Positions 1 to 13,500 of a stretch of 64,000 nucleotides of DNA are shown piece after piece (within the stretch, counting starts at the first letter, position 1; every line of letters starts with the position of its first letter). The notes under the pieces are model-generated. The model was not told the origin of the DNA. It searched no databases and worked only from the letters and a program-made list of their open reading frames with translations. The DNA comes from Membranipora membranacea. Taxonomy: Eukaryota; Bryozoa; Gymnolaemata; Cheilostomatida; Membraniporidae. The DNA is taken from the NCBI GenBank assembly GCA_914767715.1, contig OU612071.1, forward strand, positions 19,588,948 to 19,652,947, in the 5' to 3' direction. The position numbers were made by a program, and so were the translations under genes.

Positions 1-1111
1 AGACTTTGACCCATGTCACAGATATGATATATGCTCTCAGGCTGTACTCAACCTAAACACTATTGGAGATAGCCTCAGTGCCCTCACCAAACCTATGTTC
101 ACTCAGGGTATGTCTGCTTCATTTTATGGGCAAAATAAGTAACTGATATAGCAGTAGCCTTTTTTAATGAATCTGAGAGTTGTGCCCTTCTTTAGTTGGA
201 GAGGACAACTCACTACATTAACACTGTAATTTACCAAATGAAGTCGATTAAAACGTTAAATTTGGCCCTGTTCAATAAAATTATGTTGTAATTTCTCAGA
301 GATCCATCTTGAAACCACCATGGGAATGATGCAACCTACCAAAATATATTTAGATAAATATATGCCCGAATTGCTAGCTTACAAGTTGAATCATTCACTT
401 TGAATGCTGTATAGTACTTGTTATATAAGTTTGTTGTTATGTGTCTTTCAGGAAAGGAATATGACCGTGCAATTATCCTCAAAGCTGCAGACACCATAAA
501 AAGATGTTGTAGAAAGCTAGCCTTAGACACTTCAATAGACCTCACATCATTAGTTGGGGTAGTCAGTCTTCTCTTCGCAGTCACTGAGGCGGAAGGCAAG
601 GTGAAGGTCAGACACAAGTCTAGTCAGTCTCAGTCAGTGAGTGAGAGTGACTCAGCTGCTAGTAGCCCGAGGATTGTTAGTACTAGTGCTAGTCACAGAG
701 CTAAGAGGCTACTACCACAAGTATCCAGCAACGATAAGGTGAGGTGGACACTAATCAGAATGGCTGACAGTTTGAACGTGCACCAATTTATACATACACC
801 GAACAAGGCAATTCTTCACTAAGCTAAAGGAGTATAATGATGGTGGAAAAAAATCTGCAAAATGCGCATCAGATAATTCAAACACAAATCATTGGTTCGC
901 TGACACGCGAATTAATTTACGAACTTCGTATTTACGTTTTAGTTTTACAGCATAGTTGGGATATTTATCCACTTGGTATTCTCTTTTTCAGGCGAGGAGA
1001 GTATTACCGCCATCCCCAGAGAGCCAAGCCTCACTATCACCATTTACTAAGAGTCCGCCTAAGACAGTTTCAAAGCTAACTGCAATGTTTGAAACTCCAA
1101 AAAAGGACTGA
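1..1111 (+). CDS. Unrecognised protein, 3'-terminal three exons (partial at window start)
   Basis: Three exons join in phase: 2-107 (ends phase 1 before gtatgt), 452-738 (after tctttcag, ends phase 0 before gtgagg) and 992-1111 (after ctttttcag, stop TGA at 1109-1111). The first two encode a helical-looking stretch with Cys-rich start (DPCHRYDICSQ) followed by a Leu/Ala-rich, possibly alpha-helical segment (GKEYDRAIILKAADTIKRCC). The remainder is a Ser/Lys-rich, then Ser/Pro-rich, probably disordered tail ending MFETPKKD. The SPFTKSPPKTVSK segment has several S/T-P sites that could be phosphorylated by proline-directed kinases (inference). I do not recognise the family. The 5' part lies before the window. 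Gene 2 follows on the same strand after about 1.8 kb, with no sign of shared function. Confidence 0.72.
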
Positions 1112-2945
1112 TGATCACTCACAGTGAGTTGTTAGTGTTAGGATCCCCCTGAGAATTCAACTATCATGTGCCTCTTAGGCTATGCGCATGTAATGAGTGC
1201 ATCGTCCTTGTCCTGCACGAGGTCATTGCAACAAACATTTTCTATTTCAATTTATAAAGCTTTCAAAGACAACGAAAAATTGTCATGATTACGTAGTGGT
1301 GATGCGGAGATTTGATTTGAAATTTGGCCATCAAATGGTATTTTGGGTCAGTATGTAAACTTTCTAGGGTTTTTATATTGTAGTGCGCTCTAATCCTTAT
1401 TTTTTATACTGTTTTTTACTTTTTCTATGCCATTGTCTATGTTCTTTATTTTGATACCTCTAGTACTCCAACCCGTGATATTATACCCAGCTCCGCTTGT
1501 AAAGCTCAATTTTAACAGTGATATTACCAAAAATTAGACTTTTCCCTGATTACGTCGCAACAATTAACATTAAGCTAGCCTCCCTCCATAGCTATGAGCT
1601 TGAATCCTACAAACTTTTTGTCGTCAGCAAGAACATAGCTAAAAAACCTTCAAACTTCAGGCGTCAGGCAAGTAAATTTAAAAGTGGTAATGCAAAAAGA
1701 CAACTGACTGGGAACCTTGCCTACGTCAGACATCTGCGAATGATAGACTAGGCTCTGTCAATCAATAGAATAGACCATCAGTGGATTACTGTTGGAACCA
1801 TAATCTTCAGTAAATCTGATAATAATGATAGTTGCGTTTTTGGATCTAAGTGAGAGGAATGCTACCGTATCTTGTGCGAACATCAGACTTGGCTAGGTTG
1901 CATAATAACGGTGAACATAATGGTCAACTCAACATGCCCTATCGAGCATCTGGGCTTATCACAACATGTATATCTCTTTAAAGGCTAATTTTCAGAACTG
2001 ACCAATCAAATAATCATAGTGAGGAAATCAACCAATAGTGAATGTTTCAATAATCAGATTGAACCTGGAAAAAATGTAGTATTTGCTGTGTGAATTTGTT
2101 ATCACTATTAGTAAGCTACCGACCCTGCACCAAAGTTACTTTACTATGGACCATGTTGTTATCTATCTCACTTGTGTAAGTTGTACATTAGACAGACTTC
2201 AGGATGTGCCCTTATCAGGAAACGCCTTCATTGTCTGCGGCGTAGAACTCAACTGTCAAGGTGTGTGAATATTGTTCCCATAAGTGAATGGATAGTTTAC
2301 CAACAAACCCATTGGCCAAACTCTATTAATAACTTCCAATTCGCAAATTATAACTGGAGCCTACCTGAGGACAAAATGTATGCACAAGAAGTAGAACTTT
2401 TGATGGATTGTAAGACTTCATACCCCCTCCCCTTTCATGAATCTGGATCCACCTCTTTATGTGCTTATCTACCGTGTAAGATATTTAACTGTAGTCCCGC
2501 ATGAAGTGATCACATGTGATCAAATTACACAAATTTACCTAATCACACAGACACCCAGCTTACTATATGAATGATAGCTGTACCAAGACAGCCACTGACT
2601 GAAGTATTCAATGACATTGATATCATCTATTATATTATGTTAATTATATATTACCATCTTCAGTGTCTGGTACATTACACAAGGTCGCTAGTTGTGTATT
2701 CAATGGTTTGCTGACAGAACATTGTAATCGGCTGTAATTTGTTGTTAACATCCCGGAAATTATTTGTCAACAACCGCTGACGAGGTCCAGAGTAAGGCTC
2801 TACTTTTAGCAGTATCATTGACCGCTGACGCTGAACGCTATGATGATAGCCTGAGCTGTGACAATCTAACTCTGCTGCCATACCACATCACTGCTGAGAA
2901 GAACACTTCTTACCTACATTACCTGCATCTCACACTTCTGGTTTA
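1112..2945. other. Intergenic DNA between the first gene and the NRF-6-like gene
   Basis: AT-rich sequence with no convincing exon. A 110-codon open frame at 2172-2504 shows no recognisable domain and no good flanking splice sites. A short open frame (2764-2946) runs into the ATG of the following gene, overlapping it by one base, and could be an upstream ORF in its 5' UTR. The promoter of the NRF-6-like gene should lie in this stretch, but I see no clear TATA box. Confidence 0.5.
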
Positions 2946-5900
2946 ATGATGAGGGCGTTTCTAAGGATAGCAGCTTTTCTTGTGGTTGCGGTATCCATGA
3001 CAACGGCCATGCAGGATATGGACCTCATGGGTTATAAAGATATCCTCAGATTTGGTGAGTGGCGATTGTCTATTCTTGGTTTATTGTTTGTTCCAATGCA
3101 TGTTACAATGTCTAGCTGCCCCTCTTTTTCATTGTCATCAGTGTTTGCACTAGCATTAATGCATTAGCTGGAAGCCAGTATATTCACTGGCGTAATGTGA
3201 GTGTATACATTGATAGTTAACTTTGGGTCCAACGTGTATATCTTCAGGGTCAGAATCCAGCAGTTTATAACACCATGCTATTCTATAAGAAAGTTGCTGA
3301 CTAGAAAAAGTTCATTTAATAATGGATAGCAAGCTGTTGCATGCTGTACTATCATTGGGAGTTTGACTTGGCCCGCTATCAGTAAGCTTATTCGCTGGTA
3401 AATACATGTCTAAGATAATAAATCAATAAATGATTTATAGGCATTTATTGAAGGAGAGGCACTCAATAAAATCTGGTCATTATAAAACCTGCTTGAGTTA
3501 ATTTTGGACCCCTTAGCTAATAGCTCTATTATTGGCTAAAAATAATTTTTAGTGCCATTTTTAGTGCCATTTTTAGTGCCATTTGCCTAGTAAATAATGT
3601 GGTCGCCTTGACAACAGACGTCTATTGACAGGCGAATAAGCTTAGTATCTGACATTTTCTGTGAACAGATCATATTACACGGGTATTATTGTTCTAGCAG
3701 CTTAATCCAAAATTGAAGATTTTCAAATGGTCAGTTACCTGAAACTATTTGGTATTTCATATCTGGTACTTCGATCAAGTTATTTCCTATAAGTCTGTAT
3801 TTAGTTGCTCACCCTGTAGATACAAAGCGATTTTCAATGCAGACCGAGTGAACCAAACATGATCTTACTGGTACAGATATAATTACTAGTTGGCCTTTCC
3901 AAAGTAAGGAGGCCCATTACCTCCGTTATCTCAAGAATGTTACAGGATTGTAGATTTGAAGCAAATCAGGATCAAAACGCCGGAAAGTCCAACTTTGCAA
4001 AATCTTACTGCTCTGCAACCAAGCATTCTGATTTTCTGTGATTGTAGGCACTGACTTGAAGACCTCCACAAACACATTAACCTCACTCACAGAATCGGAC
4101 CGACAATATCTAAACAATCTAGTAACTCTATTATCTGATCCTGAACAAATATTATCGAGATCAGCTTTACAGACTACATACAATGTATCCGAGGTGTGCG
4201 CCAATCAGACTATGCACCTGCTGCAGAACGCCGGTAAAAACTGGGCTATGACTAGTAAGTTCTCAAGCTATATTTTATGGTTTTCAGCTTGTTGGCATAC
4301 TGACATCGAGACTAATATTAACATAGACTAAACTAAGGCTCTATCTTTCCGTACGACGCTTCGCTCGGCCCGTCGGGAGGGTAGCCTGTTGGTTCAGTCT
4401 AATATTAACATGTGTATCTCTGATGGTTAGACTCATTTTAGTGTGAGTACCTAACATGTTCCCCCCCCCCTAATTAATGAAACTGACGTCGAGGTCGTCA
4501 CACCAAATTCCTTTTGCTTGTACTCATGCTATTTGAATAAATTCACTCTTTATTGATCAGATATATACATGCAATAGTATATCAAGTCATCAGCGAGGCT
4601 TGTTGGTTGGTGGTTTTCCAAAGGAATGTTCCATCTCCTGCTCGGTATAATATCTTGTGCTTTAAAACGCTTCTGACATTTAAATCAATCAAATCTCTCA
4701 GTGCTCATGCTCCAAGTAGGAGATGCCCAGACTTAACATTATATCACCTTCTGTAAGAACTTTGCACATTGTTTAATGTCCTCATGATGTTATATACTTC
4801 TATTGGTACGCTGCAAGGTAGCTATTCAGGGCCCAGGGGTGTCTTTCAATTAGCATAAGCTGCGATATTATCACTATGACATCACAGAGTAAGGATAAAT
4901 TACCTTACTCTGTGATCCTTACTCTGTGATGACATCACCTCGCATATATTGCTCACTTGTTTATTAGAGTACTCTTTCCCAAATTGCCCACCAAGAATGT
5001 AAATAGTTCCATCAATGAGTAAAAGATTTGGGAACGAGACATGTGGGTGAGCGATATCAGATAGTGATTTCGGCTAGACTTACTAGAATAATAACAAAGT
5101 TATCTAACTATAAGATGTTAAATACTATATTTTTTTCTCAGTGCTGGATAGCTGGGCTAAGCCTGAGAGAGGAATACTAAACGGAAATCTTAACTGGATA
5201 GGAGCGTATGATGAATGTCTCAATGTCTCTATACCACTCAGTACAGAGCCTTCCCTTAACTTTGAGCCTCAGTACTGTACACTCAATACTAAGCTAGCTA
5301 TAGGGGTGAGTGAATGTTAAATAAACCCTAGAGGTGTCGAGTTTATCTTGTTTGGAGGCAACCTAATGTTAGCTAGCGCTTAATTTAGCTAGTTGATATA
5401 GGAGATTTTTTATAAAATTTGAGAATGAGTAAAGTTTAGCAAGCAATGAAGCCTGTGTGAACAGGTAAACTTTTCCTCCTATATATTAAAAAGAAATGAT
5501 GTATTAGGAGTTGTTATCCCCCATGATCAAACGCACCTCACAGTACCAACATGATCTTTCGACGTATAGCCTGGGCCTCACAAAACAAAACTCCATCCAC
5601 CTTAGGCATGTTGAACACCCTGCAAATCACATAACCTATGATTTGGATGCATGTTGAACAAGGTAAGCAAGATGCATTCCGGGAGGTAAGCTCTACCGAA
5701 TACTTAGTTTTCCTCACCAAATAAACAGAATTGCATGCCATCAGTAGTATTTTGGCCCATTACTGAGAGTTCCAATTACGTTTGACTACTTTTAGGTATG
5801 CACATAACTGTCTGAATTTGTGCATCAATTGGTTTGGGTAAACATACTTATAGATAAGGTTGTAATTTACAATAAACCGTAGTTGGCAACACATCAAACT

Positions 5901-8900
5901 GGTATCCAGCCCAAATATCGGATCGATCATTTATTTTATCTCATAACTTTATTCCGGAATCTGGCTGGTCTTATCAGGTAGAATTTTATCAAATCCTTTT
6001 TCAACCTTTCCTTTAGGCAATACGCAGATCACTTGATTATATATTTTCATCATGCGTGGGATGATTCAGAGAGAAACTTCTATCATATCTCCTTTTCTAA
6101 GATGCAACAATAATTTTAACTATGAGACCCTCATGTACCTCAAGTCCTTTGAACTGTGTCCACCAGATACCTTTATATACAGTATAAATATTTTTATATC
6201 GAGTATACATGATAATCTTTAACCTTGTCATGCGGCCACGTTGTTTTGGTGACCGCGTTACAATGCTAGATATTTTTCCATATATATACTAATACTCTGT
6301 AGATATAATAATATTCAGTATATATGCTGTATATTATAAGTAATGATATTCAGTATAAATATGTATATTTATATTACAGGGACTGTCAGCTGGTTTACAT
6401 GTTGGTATGTGTGTACCTTCCGGGTGTTCTAACACCACTATACTTAGTATCGTCGAGGGAACTCTGAACCTTCTCCATAGATCATCATCCAATCACACAA
6501 CAGATAAATCTAACAACACTGTTATATGCGCTGACACAGATAAAACACTGGATGCAGGCGCTGTCGTAGCACTGTAAGTCACCAAATCTAGCCATGGTCA
6601 CTGTGATGTGGTAGGGGGAGTAACTCCAACTAGGCGTTCTAATTTTGCTGCAAAACATTGAAATGCTAAAAATCTTATCTATCCTTTATCACATGTAGCT
6701 TGTCTTGAACTTTCACCTTTACCATAGTGAGTCAGACAGTCAAATAATGGGTAGATAAGACCTCAAAGATCATCTCATGATCATCTCACATCATCTGATG
6801 CTTGTCTCTCCCAGTGGCGTAGCCAGATATTTCCACCCCTTGCACCGTAACAACTAAACAAAAACGCTGTTGATTTATTTTTGGACGGATCCATTAATTC
6901 TTGGAATGCTCGTGTTGGAAATAATTTAAACATAAATTTCACCAAAGATCTATTGCTCTAATCACACATTTCTGTCCTATGTCCCACTGTTAACACTAAC
7001 CACTACCCTCCTGCTGATATCAGCGCATACATCAAGTACTCATGTCCGCACATATGTTATCACTAGTAACACCCCATTGTTAGTATTGTCTGCCCTTCAT
7101 ATCTGATAAGTAATATACATGTGATGTTATGTCAAGGTCATATATGAACGTCCGATAAGTCGGGCTTGAGAAATTGTTATCTGCTACTGGAAAAGGATGT
7201 AGTACACCTGTGTGGCTTTGTTAAAATTATTTTCCTGACGGTCACGATTTTGTTTTTGTGGAACATACTCTGGTGCCACCCTGAGCTACTCCACTTGCTA
7301 ATTTCTTCTTTTTGTGTTGGTTTGAAAGTGCATGATTATCTGTGTATGGCCTAGAAAGGCAAGTTCTGTCACTCGATCCTATATTACTTGTTGTGCGGAT
7401 CAAGTCCATTGCTTCATGTGACAGGCTTGGGATGTCTGTAAAGCCCTGTAAGTCCCTCTCTCCAAAGGTTAAATGCTGGCAAGTTGGGAATTATCTGCTA
7501 AGTGACTAGCCGACACATCATTAGCTTGAGATGACGCAATGTTATCCATTTTTGGAGTTTTAATATACTGTATTGTACTGTAATTGCATAGTTTGCTGAT
7601 AGGTTTGATCGGAGTTTGTAAGACCTTGACAAAACAAGGTGGTTAGATTTAGGCCTTCATGACTTATTTTATCTTGATGTACGCTGATTGTTTCTGGGTA
7701 ATTGTGTTCTAGGTTACCTTTGTAGTAATGTGTAATCTTTCTTTGTCTTATCATGCTCCTGTTTTTGAGAATGTGAACTTGTAATGTGGAATTTGGTCTT
7801 CTATCTTACTCCTATAGAATGAAAAAATTGCACTTTGAACAGTATGTGCCCGGAAACAACAAGTCAGTCTTGCCTAATGTGACAACTATGAATAGCCCAC
7901 AATTATGTCCAATGTTCATCATTTGTATACTCAAATTATGATTACTCAACGGTCGATTTTGCTTTCATAATAGGGGAAACAACTCTGAAATAAGTAAAAA
8001 ATATTTTACTTGGTATTTCTTTTGTATATTTACAGAGTGATTGTAATATTGGTGGCGCTAACTTGCCTGGCAGCGTCGTTCTATGACATATGGAGTCAGC
8101 ATAAGTCAAGCTTTCTACTACTAAGGAGTTATGATATGAATGGTCTAGCCAACGGTTCTACAACTACAATTAATGATACCGACGGGCAGAATAATGAGAC
8201 AACCCCACTTGTGACGAGGGATAAAGAAACTGAGGTTAAACACAGTAAGTATGTTTGTAACAATTCCAAGTGACATGAATTAGAATGTTTTCTCACCATA
8301 CACTTATGTTGATTATAATTTGACTTCGCACCTTTTAGTTTGAGGTTTATGCAGCGAATGTGCACAATATTGGTACTGCAGTCTCAAAACATGATAGACT
8401 GATCGGAACCCCGGATAAATAACCCTATTAATGCAACAATCTCAAGCCTTATTCTTAGGTCCATAACAGGATAGCAGAATAAGGATTTTCAGCAGGAAAG
8501 TTGGGACAGCTGTCACACTAATTGCTGGACTACCACCTCTTTCCTCTCTTTTCATCTTGTTTATTTTGTTTCTTTTGTCCAAAGCCTTTTGCATTCATCA
8601 TCTTGGTGGAATGAAAGAGCAAAAGAAATGCAAACTTGTTCCAACACTCTCAAGTTGTATGCAATACTCCTTTTTCAGGTATGGCCGCTAAGGTGCTATT
8701 GTGTTTCTCACTGTACACTAACGGAGGTAAGATGTTAACCACAGAGCAGCCTCCTGGAGCGATCACATGTCTGCATGGTCTTAGATTTCTCTCTATGAGC
8801 TGGGTTATACTCGGACACAGCGGAGCCTTCTCAGCACTCCTGCTCGGTTAGTATGTCAAGATTATACTAATAGCTAAGTGTCACTAGACCAGGTTTGATC

Positions 8901-10567
8901 CAGTGGGCTTGTATTTGGAGTTACTCCCCCCCCCCATTGATAAGTGGCTTATCAGTGGAGAGGAGGTATCAACACTCGAGCAGGTAAACTGGATCTTACT
9001 CTCGGTGTTTGAGTCAGTTTCACGTGGTTTTCTACTGTTCACCCACAACTTAATATAAAGTTCAGCTTGGGTGGTCACACCAACCCCTTTTAAATTCCTG
9101 ATACTTAACTCACAACCAACACTCAATAGTCATAATCTAGGGAGATATATCGGCCTTTCATATACCAATTTCTCTTATTCAAGTAGGAGTTGCCTAGTTA
9201 CTCTAGATTGTCTAACCGAGGAGTTGATGATCTAAATTTTACTCTTTGGTCTAGCTGTATTTATTTAGAGAATTCAACTAATCTTTTAACTGTTGTTATA
9301 AGTTGTCTATTCTATTTTAAGGAATCCCATGCAGCTGTTAGGTGTTAATATAAGTTGTCTCCTCTTTGTTCTAGCGAATCCATCATATCTTTTTAACGTT
9401 AGTTTAAACTGTCCACTCTTTATATTAGCGAATTCAACATATCTGCTAACTGTTAACACAAGTTGTCTCCTCTCTATTTTAGCGAATCCAACATATCTGT
9501 TATGTTGTTTCCTCTTTATTTCAGCGAATCCAACATATCTGTTTACGTGGCTATACAACTCTGCGTTCCAGGCTGTGATTAATGCTTCGGTGTCTGTGGA
9601 TACTTTCTTTATCCTCAGTGGTCTGCTCGCTGCTTACGTCTTCCTCAAAGACTTTGAGAAGCGGCAGACATCCCTCAAAAAGTTTTTCAAAGGGCTGCCG
9701 AAGCTGTTTCTTCACAGATACATCAGGTAATATTATTATCATCTTTATTCTGACTATTGATTCACACAGAGTGTTAAACCGTCAAAAGTCTCATTACATA
9801 AAAAGTGGCAACTTGTATTACAAAATATCGTGTGATAAAATCCAGTGAATAGAATTTCAATATTGTAAAAAATCTAGCTCTGTGTATCTAGCTCTGTGTA
9901 TCTAGTTCTGTGTTTTATAAAGACATCTTACTGTACACATACGACATCGGTAGCCTCTCTTATCAACATGCCAATAGTTGAGGAATGTGACACGATCACA
10001 CTTTAATATATGGGTGGATATTTTGTTGGGATCAGCTGTGAGATTAGTTCAGGCACTCGAACTGCGACAGGATGGCTGTTAGTAGAATTCCATTATCAGC
10101 CACCTTCCCCACCAAAGTGGTTGATATGCTACCAGCTATTCTGTCACAGTTTGAGCACTCACTGTGAGTTGTTCTTCAGCTCCCGATAGTCCATATAATT
10201 ATTTACAAAAGTATTGTCTCATCTTTTAATGGTCAAGAGACGCATATACAAAGTCACCACTCCATTTATCTATGTTTTGGTTAGAATGTAATATTGTTGA
10301 CATCATATTGTGCCATTTTCAACCACATCATGTCAACTGGTTAGATTTAAGTGTTTGCGACAAATCTTAAATGTGTTTTCATGATTATGCATTGTTCGAC
10401 TCTGTTTTCTGGATATAAGTCCCGAGATCCTAAACTTTCACCATGATAAATACAGAAAAATAAAAGCAAAGGAATTCTCCCATCTGTTAATGGCCAAGAG
10501 AAGTAACTTCAAAAGCCACTACCCCATTGATCTATGTTTTTTGTTTGAGACTGATATATATATATAG

Positions 10568-10598
<31 letters not shown>

Positions 10599-13500
10599 CA
10601 TACATACATATATACACATACACACATTCTCTGACCAGGTTAACACCAGCCTATGCGTTCGCTGTCCTTATATGGACGTGTCTGATATGGTATATATATG
10701 ACGGACCGATATGGCCTAACTACCACAGAACTATGGACGATCGATGTCAGAGACATTGGTATCTAAACTTCCTCTATGTCAATAATCTCTTCAAATCTGA
10801 TGATGATGTGAGTACTGAATATTGATATAAAAAGGGAGTTGATTGGCCATTGTGTGCTCCTCTTACAAATATGATAGCTACTTTAGCCTCAAGTCTAGGA
10901 ATTTTAGCAATCTAGATCATAAGGCTGGGTATCATGAGACTGTCAATAAGCAACCTTCCAGCCAATGTTTTTATATCTATGGTACTGAGTCAATGCAGGA
11001 TATCATCAAGTACCTTAGCAGAATAAATGTTAGCTACAGTTTAGCTACAATGATTTGGGGGGGGGGGGGGGTTGATGTTAGCTAGCTCCGAATATAATCA
11101 AATATGTTGTGATACTAATTGATTATGTTGTTGTTTAACTCGATGTGCGTATAATTGTTTGTAGTGTTTTGTTGCGATGTAGCTCCGTATCTATCTATGT
11201 ATGTATAATATTGTTGTAGTTTTTTGTTGTTGGGTATCTATGTATATACTGATGTATGTTGTTGCAGTGTTTCGGCTGGTCGTGGTATCTCGCTAATGAC
11301 ATGCAGTTCTTTATTATCTCCCCCTTCATCGTGTACTGGATGTGGAGGTAAATATGTATCATCAGTATGAACACCAAGAGTATGCCAGTAATGCATAAAT
11401 TAAAAAACTTATATATATTATATATATATATATGTGTGTATATAAATTAATCGATTGTTTCATTGTAATCAAGATCGTCTTTTTAAATGTTGGACATGAT
11501 GTGACAAAAACAAAAAGTATATTTTACGAATCCATCCCATCTAAATCCTTAGCAGTTATATAACCAGGAGTTGTCCTCTTGTCTTTCAACAATGGATAAC
11601 TCCCATTATATTAGAATTAGATAATAACCATCATATGCACATAGAGTGCTCACCTTTATAGTGTGACATCAGCCATTTACCCATCCAAGGTAGCCTTATC
11701 ACAGCGGCCCCATTTATGTTGTTTTTGGGTGAAAAGACAACAAAAATGGGGCTGCTGTTATACGACTTATTTCATTTTTCTGTACTGTCAGATCTAGTTT
11801 ATACACTGAATTACATCTTGATCGACAATGTAAGGTAATCACTAACAAAAACAAATCATAAACACACTATCAATCTAATAATTGTGTATTTTAGACATTT
11901 TTTGAGCGGTTTCATAGCCCTGATAGTGATGATTATCGGCAGTGTATCTTCTAGTATAGCTGTGGCTTACAAACAAGACGCTGGATGGGACATCGGCCTC
12001 CTTATGTAAGTTTTATCATAAACATAAATAGTTTATGTATTTTGATATTAAGAACCTTTATCGCCCTAATGTCTCCACATATACTTACCAAAGTGGAGAA
12101 AATCATCACATGGAGGAAAATTTCACCATTTTGTGCGTCCAGAGCTTGTGAAATATGGTGCCAGATAACATAGCGTCACTTCAAAACTAGCTAAACTCAA
12201 CCCTAGCCAACATTCACTCAATTAATAAATGCAATGCAATGGTTTATATATTACAGACCAGGAGTTGTGGACACTTACGATGATTATTACTATTACGCCC
12301 CCTGGTGTAGATTTCACACATTTGGTATCGGTATATTTGTCGGCTATGTCGTCTGGTGGTCAAAGGGTAAACTTAGAATGTCTAAGGTAGGCAACAAAAA
12401 TTTTACTTTGTTTAATGCTGATTTCCAGACAGGAGTAGACGATTTATTTTATTGGTGTGGGTGAAATGTAATCAATTGCAAAAGAAGTTAAAGTGAATGT
12501 CAAGAAAACAGGGAAAGACAGTCGCTATCACAATCACATTTGGAATCTCATAAGGTCAATGGCTGCAATCTCCACTACCAATGTGTTATATCTTGATGGA
12601 TGTGTACCATAATCACATCCATCAAACAAAGAGCGACATTAGAAATTAACATCCAACAAATGTACTTGAATTTTAAATATTTATGCATTGTCTTATGTTA
12701 TGTCAAAACCATAAACATATAAATTCTCAGTATAAATTCTAGTATTTATATGTTTATGGTCATAACTATGTAATAGATTAACTTTGATCTGATTGGCCTG
12801 CATTCTGACCCTACCGGTGAGCAGACGGCTGTTCAAAGGAGGAGGGGGCAACTCCTAATGCAGGCAAATTTGACCATCCTTGATCTAACTGTTTACGGCT
12901 TGATCGGCAGATTAAAGTTGATCATGTATTATATGTGCTATATATGTTATATATACAATATTTACTTAGCTTGTTAGTATATATGTCTGTGTCTATATAA
13001 ATAATTCACACATTATGATCGTATATCCCTACACAGATAGTTAACTTAGCCCTGTGGCTGGTAGCCGCTGGTCTCTGCCTATCTGTCACATACGGAGCTT
13101 TCTCAGCTGAGTCAGGAGGACACACCCCCACTAGAGCTGAGAAAGCTGTATATAACAGCCTGGGACGTACTGCCTGGAGTGTGGGCGTGGCCTATGTCAT
13201 CATAGCCTGCTATACAGGACATGGTGGTAAGTTGATGTTCTTTGTCGCACCGGCATCTATACTATAAGTTTGTGTATCTTTGACTGTAAGAGTCACTTTA
13301 GTATGAGTACCTAACATGTACACGCCCCTAATTAATTAAATTTACATCGGGTCGTCACATCAAATTCTAATTCAAAGGACTGATGAATTAATATACTCTC
13401 TATCCATCATGGAAACACATACAGTAGTATATCACTTGATCAGGGTGGTCCCTCATGAACTTTGGATACAGTTATACTAAATTTGTCCCCGTTTTGTTTA

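Noticed and set aside
2172-2504. 110-codon plus-strand open frame
   Set aside because: No domain, no flanking splice sites of quality, and no relation to the neighbouring exons.
8846-8852. Donor gtatgt at 8851 for exon 6 of the NRF-6-like gene
   Set aside because: Using it would read through a TAG stop. The gttagt donor at 8847 keeps phase with exon 7.
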